Positions 16,105-24,979 of a stretch of DNA of 64,000 bases are shown piece by piece. Each line of letters starts with the position of its first letter. The first letter of the stretch is position 1. The notes under the pieces were generated by a model. It made no database searches. It was not told the DNA's origin and saw only the letters and a list, made by a program, of their open reading frames with translations. Source of the DNA: an uncultured Jannaschia sp. (GTDB taxonomy: Bacteria > Pseudomonadota > Alphaproteobacteria > Rhodobacterales > Rhodobacteraceae); the NCBI RefSeq assembly GCF_947503795.1, contig NZ_CANNEZ010000001.1:46001-110000 (forward strand), written 5' to 3'. A program made the position numbers and the translations under genes.

Positions 16105-18147
16105 TCAGCCGTCGCGCAGGATCTCGAGAAAGGCATCGCCGAAGCGCTCGGCATGGCGATCCCCGAGGATGCGGGCGACCGCCTCCGGGTCGGCGGGGGC
16201 GCGCGCGATCTTGGCCAGTTGCGACGACGAGCAGGTCATCGGCTTGTCGACCCCGCCCGGTCCGCGCGCCAGGTCGTTCTGTACCGAAAGGAGGCGGTCG
16301 TAGATCGCCCCCTCGGCCCGGCCAGCCAGTTTGCGACGCGCGGGGTGGGGCGCATCGGGCGTCTCGCCGGTGATGACCGACAGGAAGGCCGCGCCGTAGC
16401 GTTCCAGCTTCGTGGCGCCCACGCCCGACACGCGGGCCATCGCGTCGAGATCGGCGGGCCGCGTCTCGGCCATCTCGATCAGGGTCCGGTCGGTGAAGAC
16501 GACATAGGCCGGGACGCCCTGCGCTTCGGCCAGGGCGCGCCGCTTGGCCTTGAGCGCCGATAGAAGCGGCGCGTCCTCCTCGCTCACCAGTTGCTTCACC
16601 GCCGGCCGACGCTCGGCCCGCACGATCGAGTCGCGGCGCAGCGTCACCGAGGCGTCGCCGCGCAGGATCGGGCGCGCGGCGTCGGTCATCCTGAGCGCGC
16701 CGTGGCGTTCGGCATCCGGCCGCACGAGGTCGAGCCCCATCATCTGCCGGAAGATCGCCTGCCATTGCGGCTTCGGCGTGTCGCGCCCGACGCCCCATGT
16801 GGGCAGCGTGTCGTGGGAGAAGCGGCGCGTCTTCTCGGTCTCGGAGCCGGTCAGCACGTCAATCAGGTGGCCGATGCCGAACCGCTCTTCGGTCCGCAGC
16901 ATCGCCGACAGCGCCTTGCGCACCTCGGTGGTGGCATCGAACAACTCCGGCGGCGCGGCGCAGAGATCGCAGTTGCCGCAGGGCGCGGGCGTCTCGCCGA
17001 AATAGGCCAAAAGGTTCACCCGACGGCAGACCTGCGCCTCGGCCAGACCCAGCAGCGCGTTGAGCCGCCCGTGATCGGCCTGCTTCATCTCGGGCGGGGC
17101 GAGGCCTTCGTCGATCTGCTGGCGGCGAAAGCGGATGTCGTCCGCCCCGAACAGCGTCAGCGTGTCGGCCGGCGCGCCGTCGCGGCCCGCGCGCCCGATC
17201 TCCTGGTAGTAGCCCTCGACCGATTTCGGCAGGTCGGCATGGGCGACCCAGCGGATATCCGGCTTGTCGATGCCCATCCCGAACGCGACCGTGGCCACCA
17301 CGATCAGCCCGTCCTCGCGCCCGAAGCGCATCTCGACCTCGCGGCGATCGTCGGCCTCCATCCCGGCGTGGTAGTGGCAGGCGGAATGACCCGCGTCGCG
17401 CAGGGCCTTGGCGAGGCCCTCGGTCTTGGCCCGGGTGCCGCAATAGACGATGCCCGACTGCCCTTTGCGCGCGGCGGCGAAGGACAGGATCTGCTGGCGC
17501 GGCTGGTTCTTGGGGCTGAAGGCGAGCGTGAGGTTCGGGCGGTCGAACCCGTGCAGGAACGTCTCGGGTTCGCCTTCGAACAGGCGGGCGACGATCTCGG
17601 CGCGGGTCTCGGCATCGGCGGTGGCGGTGAAGGCGGCGAGTGGCACGCCGAGCGTCCGGCGCAACGCCCCGATCTTGAGGTAATCGGGCCGGAAATCGTG
17701 GCCCCACTGGCTGACGCAATGGGCCTCGTCGACGGCGATCAGCGTGGTATTCGCGCGCTTGAGCATCCGCTCGGTCGCCGTCGAGGCCAGCCGTTCGGGC
17801 GCGATGTAGAGGAGCTTGAGCGCGCCCGCGTCGATCGCCTCCCAGACGGCCTCGGTCTCCTCCTCGGTGTTCCCGCTCGTCAATGCGCCCGCGTTCACGC
17901 CCGCGGCCGTCAGCGCGCGCACCTGGTCGCGCATCAGCGCGATCAGGGGCGAAATCACGACCGTCAGCCCCTCACGGCAGAGCGCGGGCAATTGAAAGCA
18001 GAGCGACTTGCCCCCGCCGGTCGGCATGATCGCCAGCACGTCGCGGCCCGCGACGACCGCATCGACGATCTCGGCCTGTCCGGGGCGAAAGGCGTCGAAG
18101 CCGAAGACGGTCGACAGAAGGGCTGCGGGCGCGGGGGAGGACGACAT
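16105..18147 (-). CDS. recQ: ATP-dependent DNA helicase RecQ
   Basis: A 680-residue 3-prime to 5-prime SF2 helicase for recombination and fork repair. Domains in order: the helicase core with Walker A IMPTGGGKSLCFQLPA near residue 40, D-E-A-H-C-V-S-Q-W-G-H and the motif VI block Q-E-I-G-R-A-G-R-D-G; the RecQ zinc-binding region C-R-R-V-N-L-L-A-Y-F-x6-C-G-N-C-D-L-C; the winged helix; and a C-terminal HRDC domain (about residues 515-590). The ATG at 18147 starts directly at the conserved first helix (LLSTVFGFDAFRPGQ); the frame is open further upstream, but into the divergent promoter region. Confidence 0.96.
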   Translation of the reverse strand: MSSSPAPAALLSTVFGFDAFRPGQAEIVDAVVAGRDVLAIMPTGGGKSLCFQLPALCREGLTVVISPLIALMRDQVRALTAAGVNAGALTSGNTEEETEAVWEAIDAGALKLLYIAPERLASTATERMLKRANTTLIAVDEAHCVSQWGHDFRPDYLKIGALRRTLGVPLAAFTATADAETRAEIVARLFEGEPETFLHGFDRPNLTLAFSPKNQPRQQILSFAAARKGQSGIVYCGTRAKTEGLAKALRDAGHSACHYHAGMEADDRREVEMRFGREDGLIVVATVAFGMGIDKPDIRWVAHADLPKSVEGYYQEIGRAGRDGAPADTLTLFGADDIRFRRQQIDEGLAPPEMKQADHGRLNALLGLAEAQVCRRVNLLAYFGETPAPCGNCDLCAAPPELFDATTEVRKALSAMLRTEERFGIGHLIDVLTGSETEKTRRFSHDTLPTWGVGRDTPKPQWQAIFRQMMGLDLVRPDAERHGALRMTDAARPILRGDASVTLRRDSIVRAERRPAVKQLVSEEDAPLLSALKAKRRALAEAQGVPAYVVFTDRTLIEMAETRPADLDAMARVSGVGATKLERYGAAFLSVITGETPDAPHPARRKLAGRAEGAIYDRLLSVQNDLARGPGGVDKPMTCSSSQLAKIARAPADPEAVARILGDRHAERFGDAFLEILRDG

Positions 18148-18260
18148 GGAGCGTGACTCCCATATGACGATTCGCGCGGCAAGGGGCGGGTTCCACAGTT
18201 CCGCCATATTGCGCGGTAGGATCGCGGCCAACCGCGGGAACGGCGGAGACGAGAGGGCAG

Positions 18261-19022
18261 ATGATGATCGCGACATTGAAGCGGATGCAGGTACGCGCAC
18301 GGCGCGCAGGTTATGTGTGGGCGCATGGCCGGCTGACCGGGAACGGCGGCGTTTTTCGCCCCCACGGGATCGACGTGACGGTGGATGAGCGCGCGGATCT
18401 CGCGCTGCGCTATCTCCTGGCACGGGGCCGCCCCTACGAGGCGCCGGAGGCCCGGCTCATCCGGGCGCATGTCGCCCCCGGCACCGACGTGATCGAGCTG
18501 GGCGGCTGCATCGGCATCGTCTCGGCCACGATCCGCGACCGGATCGGCGCGGACGCGCGGCACATCCTCGTCGAGGCCAATCCCGACATCGCCCCCCTCG
18601 CGCTGGCCAACGCGACCGGACCGCAGCCCGACCGCACCGAGCTGGTGCAGGCGGCGGTGGATTATTCAGGTGCGAGCCATGTGCGCTTCGCCCGCGGCCA
18701 CAATCAGCATGTGGGCCACGTCGCGCGCGGCGACGAGGACGGGTTCGACGCGCCCGCTGTGACGCTGGCCGACCTCGCGGCGCGCCTGCAGGGCCGGTTC
18801 GCGCTGGTCTCCGACATCGAGGGCGCCGAGACGGCGATGATCGCCGCCGAGGTGGAGACCCTCCGGCGCTGCGACGCGGTCGTCCTCGAGGTGCATCCGG
18901 CTGTCTATGGCTATGGCGAGGCCGGGGTCGATGCGATCACGGAAACACTCGCGCGGGCCGGGCTGCACAGGATCGAGCGCGAGCAGGACGTGATCGCATA
19001 TGGCCGCGCGCTCGATTCCTGA
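18261..19022 (+). CDS. FkbM family methyltransferase
   Basis: A 253-residue SAM-dependent methyltransferase. The SAM-binding core is seen at D-V-I-E-L-G-G-C-I-G-I-V-S near residues 79-90, H-I-L-V-E-A-N-P near residue 102, and the FkbM-typical A-L-V-S-D-I-E-G-A-E block near residue 180. FkbM enzymes O-methylate sugars or polyketides, often in capsule or O-antigen. No glycan genes adjoin it here, so the acceptor is unknown. It is divergent from recQ. Confidence 0.85.
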   Translation: MMIATLKRMQVRARRAGYVWAHGRLTGNGGVFRPHGIDVTVDERADLALRYLLARGRPYEAPEARLIRAHVAPGTDVIELGGCIGIVSATIRDRIGADARHILVEANPDIAPLALANATGPQPDRTELVQAAVDYSGASHVRFARGHNQHVGHVARGDEDGFDAPAVTLADLAARLQGRFALVSDIEGAETAMIAAEVETLRRCDAVVLEVHPAVYGYGEAGVDAITETLARAGLHRIEREQDVIAYGRALDS

Positions 19023-19039
19023 TTGAGAATCGTTCGCAA
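19023..19039. promoter_or_regulatory. putative Fur-family-like operator
   Basis: TTGAGAA-TCG-TTCGCAA is an inverted repeat matching at 6 of 7 positions per arm. It lies directly after the FkbM stop and 71 bp before the orphan TRAP binding-protein start. Its reverse complement TTGCGAACGATTCTCAA resembles iron- or manganese-responsive Fur/Mur boxes of proteobacteria. The assignment to a regulator is inference. Confidence 0.4.
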
Positions 19040-19110
19040 GTTTTCGCTTCCCCTCGGGCGTTCTTTCAGATAGGTAAGAGACCCTGACGCAAAATATGGG
19101 GGTCGCAACC

Positions 19111-20142
19111 ATGACCAGCCTTCGTCTCTTCGCCCTGTCCACGGCTCTTTCGGTCGCGGCTCTGCCCGTTGCCGCCGCCGAGGTGACGTTGCGATTCCAG
19201 CATTTCGTGAACCCGGCTTCGGCCAACCCCACGCATTTCATGCAGCCCTGGGCCGACGCGATCGAGGAACAGTCCGAGGGTCGCATCGAGGTGCAACTCT
19301 ACCCGTTCATGCAACTCGGCGGGGCGGCACCCAACATGTACGACCTGATCGCCGACGGCGCGGTCGACGGCGGCTGGGTCATTCCCGGCTACCAGGCCGG
19401 ACGCTTCCCCGAGGCCGAGGCGCTGGAGCTGCCCTTCATGACGCCCAAATCCGCGGAGGCCGCCTCGGTCGCCGCATGGGAGTTCACGCAGGCGCACCTG
19501 ATGGACGATTTCGCGGACATCCATGTCATCGCGGCGCACATGCACGGCCCGGGCCTCGTCCACAAGAAAGGCGCCGCCCCCGAGAGGGTCGCCGATTTCG
19601 CGGGGCTGAACCTGCGCGGCCCGTCGCGCCCGGCGACGCTCCTCCTCGACGCGATGGGCGCCAACCCGATCGGGATGCCCGTGCCCGCCTTTCCCGAGGC
19701 GCTGTCTAAGGGGGTGCTCGACGGGGGTGTCATCACCTGGGAACAGGCGCCGTCCCTAAAGCTCGACGAGCTGACCGACAGCCATACGGACGTGGCCGGC
19801 GACCGGTCGCTCTACAACCTCTACTTCCTCTGGGCCATGAACCGCGACGTCTACGAGGGCCTGCCCGAGGACCTGCGCGCGGTGATCGATGCCAATTCCG
19901 GGGCGATGGCCTCGGCCTGGGCGGGCCGCGCGCATGACACCGGCGATGCCGAGGGACGCGCGGTGATCGAGGCCTCGGGCAACCAGATCGCCGAGTTGAC
20001 GCCCGAGGTCACGACCGAGATCGAAGCGCTCGGCGCCGACGTGATCGACGCGTGGATCGTGGAGATGGACGGCAAGGGCTTCGACGGCTCGACGCTGGTC
20101 GAGGACGCGCACGCCGCGATGGCGAAGGCCGGGGCACGCTAG
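19111..20142 (+). CDS. TRAP transporter substrate-binding protein (DctP family), orphan
   Basis: A 343-residue periplasmic solute-binding protein with a signal peptide (MTSLRLFALSTALSVAALPVAAA). The mature part begins EVTLRFQHFV, has the ligand-binding arginine region in L-N-L-R-G-P-S-R-P near residue 165, and the G-M-P-V-P-A-F-P-E-A-L-S-K-G-V-L-D-G segment typical of DctP. DctP proteins deliver organic acids or related anions to a DctQM permease. No dctQ or dctM is visible on either side, so it must use a permease encoded elsewhere or serve a sensing role. An ATG at 19096 is an alternative start, adding five residues. Confidence 0.9.
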   Translation: MTSLRLFALSTALSVAALPVAAAEVTLRFQHFVNPASANPTHFMQPWADAIEEQSEGRIEVQLYPFMQLGGAAPNMYDLIADGAVDGGWVIPGYQAGRFPEAEALELPFMTPKSAEAASVAAWEFTQAHLMDDFADIHVIAAHMHGPGLVHKKGAAPERVADFAGLNLRGPSRPATLLLDAMGANPIGMPVPAFPEALSKGVLDGGVITWEQAPSLKLDELTDSHTDVAGDRSLYNLYFLWAMNRDVYEGLPEDLRAVIDANSGAMASAWAGRAHDTGDAEGRAVIEASGNQIAELTPEVTTEIEALGADVIDAWIVEMDGKGFDGSTLVEDAHAAMAKAGAR

Positions 20143-20150
20143 GAGACGTG

Positions 20151-20693
20151 TCAGGCCGTGGCGAGGGTCACGACCGTGCCGCCATAGCTCCGCTGATCGG
20201 CGAGCGACAGGAAGGACGGCAAGCGTGGCGCCGCGCCGTCCTCCCACATGATGGTCGCGCCGGGTGCCAGCCAACCGCCCGCCCGGAGCGCGTCGAGCAC
20301 GGCCTCGCCCATTCCCTTGCCGTAGGGCGGATCGAGCAGGATCAGGTCGTGCGGCGTGCCCGCGCCGATGCGCCGGACATCCTGCGCGAGGATCGTCGCG
20401 GGTGCCTCCAGCAGGGCCACGTTCTCGCGCAGGATCGCCAGCGCCGTGCGGCCGCTTTCGACGAATGTCGCATGGGCGGCCCCCCGGCTCAGCGCCTCGA
20501 GCCCCAGCGCGCCGGTGCCCGCGAACACATCGAGGACGCGGGCGCCATCGAGGTCCAGACCATGCGAGTTGAGCAGGAGGTTGAAGATCGACTCGCGCAC
20601 CCGGTCGGTCGTGGGGCGCAGATGCGCGGCGGCATCGCCGGCTCCGATCGCGGTCAGCCTGCGCCCCCGCCAAAGACCGCCGACGATCCTCAC
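20151..20693 (-). CDS. rsmD: 16S rRNA (guanine(966)-N(2))-methyltransferase RsmD
   Basis: A 180-residue class I methyltransferase that modifies G966 of 16S rRNA during 30S assembly. It shows the RsmD start R-I-V-G-G-L-W-R-G-R-R-L, R-P-T-T-D-R-V-R-E-S-I-F-N, the SAM motif D-V-F-A-G-T-G-A-L-G-L-E-A, and the catalytic L-L-D-P-P-Y-G-K-G. The start is a GTG at 20693: it overlaps the stop of the upstream FAD oxidoreductase as GTGA, and all conserved residues begin right after it. No other start fits family length. Confidence 0.94.
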   Translation of the reverse strand: MRIVGGLWRGRRLTAIGAGDAAAHLRPTTDRVRESIFNLLLNSHGLDLDGARVLDVFAGTGALGLEALSRGAAHATFVESGRTALAILRENVALLEAPATILAQDVRRIGAGTPHDLILLDPPYGKGMGEAVLDALRAGGWLAPGATIMWEDGAAPRLPSFLSLADQRSYGGTVVTLATA

Positions 20694-21886
20694 AGCAGCG
20701 ACTTGATCGCGACCCCGGCATCCGCCACCGCCGCCTTGTCGGGCGAGCGTCCGGCTTCGATCAGGCGCTTGCCGACCATGTAGGCGCGGGGGGCATTCAT
20801 CGCATCGACGGCCAGCAGGGTGTCCCCGGCGTAGTACCAGTGCGACCGGCCCTCGCCATCGCGCGCCACGATATCGTCGAAGCCCGCGTTCAGCCCCGCG
20901 ATCTGAAGCTTCACATCGTACTGATCGGACCAGAACCACGGCTTGGCCACGTAAGGCGCGTCGTCGCCCATGAGGTTGCCCGCGACGGCCTCGGCCTGGT
21001 CGATGGCATGTGGCACGGATTCCAGCCGGACCCGGTCGCCCCGGTACGGAAAGGAGCAGCAGTCGCCCACGGCCCAGATGCCCGCGGCCGATGTGCGCCC
21101 ACGATCGTCCACGGCGATCCCGTTATCGAGCGTCAATCCCGCCGCCTCGGCCAGCGATGTCTCGGGCTGCGCGCCGATCCCGGCGATGACCACATCGACC
21201 GACAGCTCCGCACCGTCGGTCAGCCGCGCCCCCGTGATGCGCCCGTCGCCCAGAAGCGTATCGAGGCCGACGCCCTCGCGGATATCCACGCCCTGATCGC
21301 GGTGGAGCGCGCGGAACCAGTCCGCCGTCGGCTTGCAGGCCACGCGCTTGAGCAGTCGCACATTGAGTTCGACAAGAACGACCTCCATCCCGATCTTTCG
21401 GGCCACCGCCGCGGCCTCGAGGCCGATATACCCGCCCCCGACCACCAGCATCCGGCGGCCCTCCATCATTTCGGGGGCGAGCCGGTCGATATCGGCGAGC
21501 GTGCGCACGACATGGGTGCCGGGCAGACCGCCGGTGCAGCGGTCCGGCAGGACATTGGCGCGCGATCCGGTGGCGAGGACCAGCGCGTCCCACCCTTCGG
21601 TGCCGCCCGCATGAGTCAACGTCCGCGCCTCCGGGTCTATGGCGGTGACGCGCGTGTCGGTCCGAAGCTCGACGTCCTGTTCGGACCAGAAGGATGCGGG
21701 TCGCAGGTAGAGCCGCTCGCGCGTAATGTCGCCAAGGAGATACCCCTTCGACAGGGGTGGCCGCTGATAGGGGATTTCGGGCTCGTCACCCCAGAGCGTA
21801 ATGCGCCCGCCGTAGCCGCGCTTGCGCAGCGTCTCGGCGCAGGTGGCCCCCGCCTGTCCGGCGCCGATGATGGCGATATGATCCAT
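20690..21886 (-). CDS. FAD-dependent oxidoreductase (ferredoxin/rubredoxin reductase-like)
   Basis: A 398-residue two-dinucleotide-binding flavoprotein. It shows the FAD motif IAIIGAGQAGATCAETLR at the N-terminus, P-Y-Q-R-P-P-L-S-K, the A-T-G-S-R-A motif, the NAD(P)H motif V-V-G-G-G-Y-I-G-L-E-A-A-A near residue 150, and the second FAD motif I-W-A-V-G-D-C-C. The C-terminal W-S-D-Q-Y-D-V-K-L-Q-I-A-G is typical of reductases that feed ferredoxin or rubredoxin to dioxygenases and P450s. No oxygenase is adjacent; the gene is instead co-translated with rsmD. The electron acceptor is unknown. Confidence 0.87.
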   Translation of the reverse strand: MDHIAIIGAGQAGATCAETLRKRGYGGRITLWGDEPEIPYQRPPLSKGYLLGDITRERLYLRPASFWSEQDVELRTDTRVTAIDPEARTLTHAGGTEGWDALVLATGSRANVLPDRCTGGLPGTHVVRTLADIDRLAPEMMEGRRMLVVGGGYIGLEAAAVARKIGMEVVLVELNVRLLKRVACKPTADWFRALHRDQGVDIREGVGLDTLLGDGRITGARLTDGAELSVDVVIAGIGAQPETSLAEAAGLTLDNGIAVDDRGRTSAAGIWAVGDCCSFPYRGDRVRLESVPHAIDQAEAVAGNLMGDDAPYVAKPWFWSDQYDVKLQIAGLNAGFDDIVARDGEGRSHWYYAGDTLLAVDAMNAPRAYMVGKRLIEAGRSPDKAAVADAGVAIKSLL

Positions 21887-21963
21887 GACGCCCCTCACTG
21901 GCCGCGTTGCTTCGGCAGGGCTATATGCCCTTGGTCAGAGTTTCAAACGCGAGGACCGCACCG

Positions 21964-22452
21964 ATGGCAATCCAAGAAGGCGACCGCCTCCCCGACGCCG
22001 AGCTTCTGCGCATGGGCGATAGCGGGCCCGAAGCGGTGTCGCTCACCTCGCTCGTCTCGGGCAAGACCGTGGCGCTCTTCGCGCTGCCGGGGGCCTATAC
22101 CGGCGTCTGCACGACGGCCCATGTCCCCAGCTTCATCCGCACCAAGGACCAGTTCGCCGACAAGGGCGTGTCCGAGGTGATCTGCATCGCGGTGAACGAC
22201 CCGTTCGTCATGAAGGCCTGGGGCGCCGATACCGGTGCGACGGAGGCCGGCATCCACATGCTGGGCGATGCCGACGGGGCCTTCACGCGCGCGGTCGGCA
22301 TGGGCTTCGACGCGCCGCCCGCGGGGTTCCACGGCCGCTCGCGGCGCTACGCGATGATCGTCGAGGACGGCGTGGTCAAGACGCTTCATGCCGAAGAAAG
22401 CCCCGGCGTTTGCGAGACGTCCGGTGGTGAGGCGCTGCTGGCCACGGTCTAG
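21964..22452 (+). CDS. peroxiredoxin (Prx5/AhpE-like, glutaredoxin-dependent type)
   Basis: A 162-residue thiol peroxidase of the Prx5 group. The peroxidatic cysteine lies in L-P-G-A-Y-T-G-V-C-T-T-A-H near residue 49, and a possible second cysteine sits near the C-terminus in S-P-G-V-C-E-T-S. The conserved F-x-R-A-V-G-M and R-S-R-R-Y-A-M-I-V-E-D-G-V-V segments confirm the family. It reduces peroxides in the cytoplasm. The ATG at 21964 was taken because family members start just before GDRLPDAEL. It is divergent from the flavoprotein gene and converges on the Lrp-type regulator with 6 bp between the stops. Confidence 0.93.
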   Translation: MAIQEGDRLPDAELLRMGDSGPEAVSLTSLVSGKTVALFALPGAYTGVCTTAHVPSFIRTKDQFADKGVSEVICIAVNDPFVMKAWGADTGATEAGIHMLGDADGAFTRAVGMGFDAPPAGFHGRSRRYAMIVEDGVVKTLHAEESPGVCETSGGEALLATV

Positions 22453-22458
22453 ACGTAC

Positions 22459-22881
22459 TCAACTCCGGCGGGTCGAGAGGTAGAGGTTGGTTTCGGACCG
22501 GCTGACGCCCTCGATCAACCGGATGCGGTTCAGCGTGACGTCGAGCGCCTCGAGCGTGTCGGCGCCAAGTTCCGCAATCAGGTCCCAGCGTCCGTGGGTC
22601 GAGTGCACCGCCTCGACCTCGGGCATGGCGGCGATGCCACGGGCGATGCGCGCAGCACCGCGCCCCTCGATCTCGATCAGGATGATGCCGCGCACCGGCC
22701 GGTCGGCCAGATCGCTCTTGAGAACGGCACGGTAGCCGAGGATCTCGCCCGCTTCGGCCAGCCGCTCCATCCGGGCGCGGACCGTCGCGCGGGTCACGCC
22801 CAGCCGCCCTGCCAGCGTCGAGATCGCGGCCCGCCCGTCGGCGGCAAGTGCGGCCAGCAGCCGCCGGTCCAGATCGTCCAT
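22459..22881 (-). CDS. Lrp/AsnC family transcriptional regulator
   Basis: A 140-residue regulator with an N-terminal winged HTH (MDDLDRRLLAALAADGRAA... STLAGRLGVTRATVRARMERL) and a C-terminal RAM/ACT-like amino-acid-binding domain (VHSTHGRWDLIAELGADTLEALD). It is divergent from arginase and ornithine cyclodeaminase, with a long double palindrome in the 115-bp gap. It is thus likely the arginine- or ornithine-responsive regulator of that operon (inference from position). Confidence 0.92.
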   Translation of the reverse strand: MDDLDRRLLAALAADGRAAISTLAGRLGVTRATVRARMERLAEAGEILGYRAVLKSDLADRPVRGIILIEIEGRGAARIARGIAAMPEVEAVHSTHGRWDLIAELGADTLEALDVTLNRIRLIEGVSRSETNLYLSTRRS

Positions 22882-22895
22882 CCTGCGCAGTCCTC

Positions 22896-22933
22896 TTGAC
22901 CGATCCGGGCGATCCGTCGCCCGTTTCGGTCAA
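22896..22933. promoter_or_regulatory. 38-bp double palindrome between Lrp-type gene and arginase
   Basis: TTGACCGA-tcc-GGGCGA-tccg-TCGCCC-gtt-TCGGTCAA: an outer 8-bp and an inner 6-bp arm, both perfect, symmetrical about 22914/22915. It ends 15 bp from the Lrp-type start and 64 bp from the arginase start. This suits a dimer-of-dimers operator serving both divergent promoters, and could also fold as a hairpin in the 5-prime leader. Confidence 0.65.
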
Positions 22934-22996
22934 TTAGGCGGCTGTAACGGCGGCGTCCAGCGGGTCATGCTCCGCCGACAGACAGGAGACGCGTCC

Positions 22997-23911
22997 ATGA
23001 CCAAAGAGATCACCCTGATCGGGGCCCCCGTCGAATCCGGGGCTGGCCGGCGCGGCTGCGTCATGGGGCCGGACGCGCTGCGGACCGCCGGGTTGGCGCG
23101 CGCGCTGGCCGAGCTGGGCCACGACGTCACCGATCGCGGCAACCTCGTCTCCGAGACCACGCCGCGCCCGCCCGCGCCCAATCCCGCGATCCACGATCTC
23201 GACCTCTGCGCCGGTTGGGTCGAGGCGCTGCAGTCGGTCGACGTGCCCGCCGGGACGGTCCCGATCTTCATGGGCGGCGATCACCTGATGGCGGCGGGCA
23301 CGGTGCCCGCGATGGCGGCGCGATCCGAGCGTCCGCTTTTCGTGCTCTGGCTCGACGCCCATAGCGACATCCACGACCTGACCTCGACCGACAGCGGCAA
23401 CCTGCATGGCACGCCGGTCGCCTATTACACCGGGCGCGCCGACTTCACGCCGCACTTCCCGGCCCCGCGCGCCACGGTCGATCCGGCGAACATCTGCATG
23501 ATCGGCTTGCGCTCGGTCGACCCGTTCGAGAAGGCCGCGCTGGCCGATGCGGGCATCGACGTGACCGACATGCGCGCCATCGACGAGCGGGGCATCGCGG
23601 CCCCGCTGGGCGCGTTCCTCGACCGGGTGCGCGACGCGGGCGGCGACCTGCATGTCAGCTTCGACGTCGACTTCCTCGAGCCCTCCATCGCGCCCGCCGT
23701 CGGCACCACGGTCCCCGGCGGAGCCACCTTCCGCGAGGCGCATCTGGTGATGGAGATGCTGCACGACGCCGATCTCGTGACCTCGCTCGATCTCGCCGAA
23801 CTCAACCCCTTCCTCGACGACCGGGGCCGGACCGCGACGCTGCTCGTGGACCTCGTCTCGTCGCTCTTCGGAAAATCCGTCCTCGACCGCCCGACCCGGA
23901 GCCGCACATGA
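22997..23911 (+). CDS. rocF: arginase
   Basis: A 304-residue manganese ureohydrolase converting L-arginine to ornithine and urea. Metal-binding motifs are F-M-G-G-D-H near residue 93, L-D-A-H-S-D-I-H near residues 119-126, and S-F-D-V-D-F-L-E-P near residue 225. In the last motif the usual D-P is E-P, a residue not normally a metal ligand. The ATG at 22997 has CAGGAG eight bases upstream. It overlaps ornithine cyclodeaminase by 4 bp (ATGA), so together they take arginine through ornithine to proline. Probably controlled by the divergent Lrp-type regulator. Confidence 0.95.
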   Translation: MTKEITLIGAPVESGAGRRGCVMGPDALRTAGLARALAELGHDVTDRGNLVSETTPRPPAPNPAIHDLDLCAGWVEALQSVDVPAGTVPIFMGGDHLMAAGTVPAMAARSERPLFVLWLDAHSDIHDLTSTDSGNLHGTPVAYYTGRADFTPHFPAPRATVDPANICMIGLRSVDPFEKAALADAGIDVTDMRAIDERGIAAPLGAFLDRVRDAGGDLHVSFDVDFLEPSIAPAVGTTVPGGATFREAHLVMEMLHDADLVTSLDLAELNPFLDDRGRTATLLVDLVSSLFGKSVLDRPTRSRT

Positions 23912-24963
23912 CCGATCTCAGCCCCTCCAAACTGGCCATGGTGCCCTTCGTGTCGGTCGATGACATGATGCGGATCGTCAACGATGCGGGCGTGGCCGAG
24001 ACCATCGCGGCCATCGCCGACCGGATCGAGGCCGACTTCGTCCGATGGGAGGATTTCGACAAGGTCGCGCGCGTGCCGAGCCATTCCGAAGAGGGCGTGA
24101 TCGAGCTGATGCCGACCTCGGACGGCGAGCATTACGGCTTCAAATACGTCAACGGCCATCCCGCCAACATGGCGCGGGGCTTCCAGACGGTGACGGCCTT
24201 CGGCGTGCTGGCCCGCGTCGACACCGGCTACCCCGTGATGCTGTCGGAGATGACGGTTCTGACCGCGCTCCGGACGGCGGCGATGTCGGTCGTCGCGGCG
24301 CGGCATCTCGCGCCGAAGGGTGCGCGCGTCATGGCCATGATCGGAAACGGCGCGCAGTGCGAGTTCCAGGCGCTGGGCTTCCACCACGTTCTCGGGATCG
24401 AGGAGGTGCGGCTCTGGGACATCGACCCGGCCGCGACCGAAAAGGCGACGCGCAACCTTCAGGGCACGGGCCTTCGGGTCGTGCCCTGCACCTCCGCCGA
24501 GGAGGCGATCACCGGCGCGCAGATCATCACGACCTGCACCGCCGACAAGAAGCAGGCCACGATCCTCAGCGACAACATGGTCGGCGCGGGCGTGCATCTG
24601 AATGCCATCGGCGGCGACTGCCCCGGCAAGACCGAGCTGCATCCCGACATCCTGCACCGGGCCGAGATCTTCGTCGAATATCCGCCGCAGACCCGGATCG
24701 AAGGCGAGATCCAGCAGCTCGCCCCCGATCATCCGGTGACCGAGCTCTGGCGCGTGTTCTCGGGCGAGGTGCCCGGTCGAACCTCGGACGGTCAGATCAC
24801 CCTCTTCGACAGCGTGGGTTTCGCGACCGAGGATTTCAGCGCCCTGCGTCATATCCACGGCGAGATGAAGCGGACCGGGTTCTATGTCGATCTCGACATG
24901 CTCGCCGACCCGGACGATCCGCGCGATCTCTTCGGGATGGTAAGCCGCGCCGCTGCCGCGTGA
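23908..24963 (+). CDS. ocd: ornithine cyclodeaminase
   Basis: A 351-residue NAD-dependent enzyme converting L-ornithine to L-proline and ammonia. It shows the ornithine cyclodeaminase/mu-crystallin features: the substrate-binding G-F-K-Y-V-N-G-H-P-A-N region near residue 76, the T-A-L-R-T-A-A block, the Rossmann motif M-I-G-N-G-A-Q-C-E-F near residue 145, and A-I-G-G-D-C-P-G-K-T-E-L near residue 232. The length and the C-terminal L-R-H-I-H-G-E-M segment fit the true ornithine cyclodeaminase branch seen next to arginase in Agrobacterium-type catabolic operons. Confidence 0.94.
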   Translation: MTDLSPSKLAMVPFVSVDDMMRIVNDAGVAETIAAIADRIEADFVRWEDFDKVARVPSHSEEGVIELMPTSDGEHYGFKYVNGHPANMARGFQTVTAFGVLARVDTGYPVMLSEMTVLTALRTAAMSVVAARHLAPKGARVMAMIGNGAQCEFQALGFHHVLGIEEVRLWDIDPAATEKATRNLQGTGLRVVPCTSAEEAITGAQIITTCTADKKQATILSDNMVGAGVHLNAIGGDCPGKTELHPDILHRAEIFVEYPPQTRIEGEIQQLAPDHPVTELWRVFSGEVPGRTSDGQITLFDSVGFATEDFSALRHIHGEMKRTGFYVDLDMLADPDDPRDLFGMVSRAAAA

Positions 24964-24979
24964 CCGGGGCTGGCCTGCC

